Positions 5,303 through 5,520 of a stretch of 5,520 nt of DNA are shown here, piece by piece. The number at the start of each line of letters is the position of its first letter. Within the stretch, counting starts at the first letter, position 1. Both the position numbers and the translations under genes were made by a program. Origin of the DNA: a bacterium (lineage in GTDB: Bacteria > Krumholzibacteriota > Krumholzibacteria > LZORAL124-64-63); the NCBI GenBank assembly GCA_003646045.1, contig QNDV01000190.1:1-5520 (forward strand), in the 5' to 3' direction. Under the pieces are notes generated by a model, which saw only the letters and a list, made by a program, of their open reading frames with translations, did not search any database and had not been told where the DNA came from.

Positions 5303-5520
5303 ATGGCCAAGCTGCAGAACGCCCTGGCGAAGAAAATCCCGGTCTGGCAGAACGAAATCCGGACCCTGATCAAGAAACACGGTGGCACGAAGATAAGTGA
5401 CGTGACAATGCTGCAGGCCTACGGCGGTATGCGCGGCGTCAAGGGCATGGTCTGTGACACCTCGGAAGTTCCGCCGGACAAGGGCCTGCTCATTCGCGGG
5501 ATTCCCGTGGGCGACCTCAC
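5303..5520 (+). CDS. Citrate synthase, eukaryotic-type N-terminus (partial, runs off right edge)
   Basis: Condenses acetyl-CoA and oxaloacetate to citrate, the entry step of the TCA cycle. Only the first 72 codons are present. The start ATG 5303 has GGAG (5294-5297) five bases upstream. Residues 1-35 are a basic, amphipathic helix-like stretch; then QAYGGMRGVKGMVCDTSEV (38-56) and PDKGLLIRG (58-66) match the conserved opening of mitochondrial-type citrate synthases, which reads like GGMRGMKGLVYETS and D-x-G-I-x-F-R-G. It lacks the beta-rich N-terminal domain start of the hexameric E. coli GltA type. Eukaryote-like citrate synthase is known in Geobacter, so this need not be recent transfer. 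The active-site His and Asp residues lie outside the window, so activity cannot be judged here. Confidence 0.88.
   Translation, partial: MAKLQNALAKKIPVWQNEIRTLIKKHGGTKISDVTMLQAYGGMRGVKGMVCDTSEVPPDKGLLIRGIPVGDL

Noticed and set aside
5054..5380. 108-residue minus-strand frame across the divergent region
   Set aside because: It is antisense to the citrate synthase start and has no start signal or domain.

Overview
The window is GC-rich bacterial DNA. A TonB-dependent outer-membrane receptor and a second exported protein show that the host has a Gram-negative envelope. Two genes, a Dus3-type tRNA dihydrouridine synthase and a citrate synthase whose N-terminus looks like the mitochondrial type, resemble eukaryotic family members more than the usual enterobacterial ones. 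That combination fits a lineage near Desulfobacterota/Geobacter or the FCB-type phyla, but the sequence does not fix a taxon. Nothing suggests a phage, IS element, CRISPR array or plasmid; this looks like chromosomal core plus nutrient-uptake DNA.

Layout, right to left. At 5303 a citrate synthase gene starts on the + strand and runs off the right edge. A 280-base divergent intergenic region (5023-5302) separates it from four minus-strand genes. These are a ferritin-like (rubrerythrin-type) diiron protein (5022-4489), then only 3 bases later the Dus3-like gene (TTG start, 4485-3448), then a 240-base leader holding a well-conserved cobalamin (B12) riboswitch (aptamer about 3393-3238), then a BtuB-like TonB-dependent receptor (about 3207-1132), and 20 bases later a secreted beta-propeller protein (1111 to beyond the left edge).

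The most informative part is the B12 module. The riboswitch has P1, the P3 hairpin, the CCGCCACTG core and the B12-box-like GAGCCAGGA. It is followed by a hairpin whose 3' arm contains the only good Shine-Dalgarno sequence (GAGG), seven bases before an in-frame TTG. This points to translational control: when B12 is bound the hairpin hides the ribosome site. The receptor carries DTLVVTA, the TonB-box sequence of E. coli BtuB, and is therefore very probably a corrinoid importer. The co-transcribed signal-peptide beta-propeller protein occupies the place that BtuG, a surface B12-capturing propeller lipoprotein, holds next to BtuB in Bacteroides. It may be an analogous, non-lipoprotein corrinoid-capture partner; that role is inference from context and fold-like repeats. 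The ferritin-like and dus genes upstream are probably a separate translationally coupled pair with no evident link to B12.
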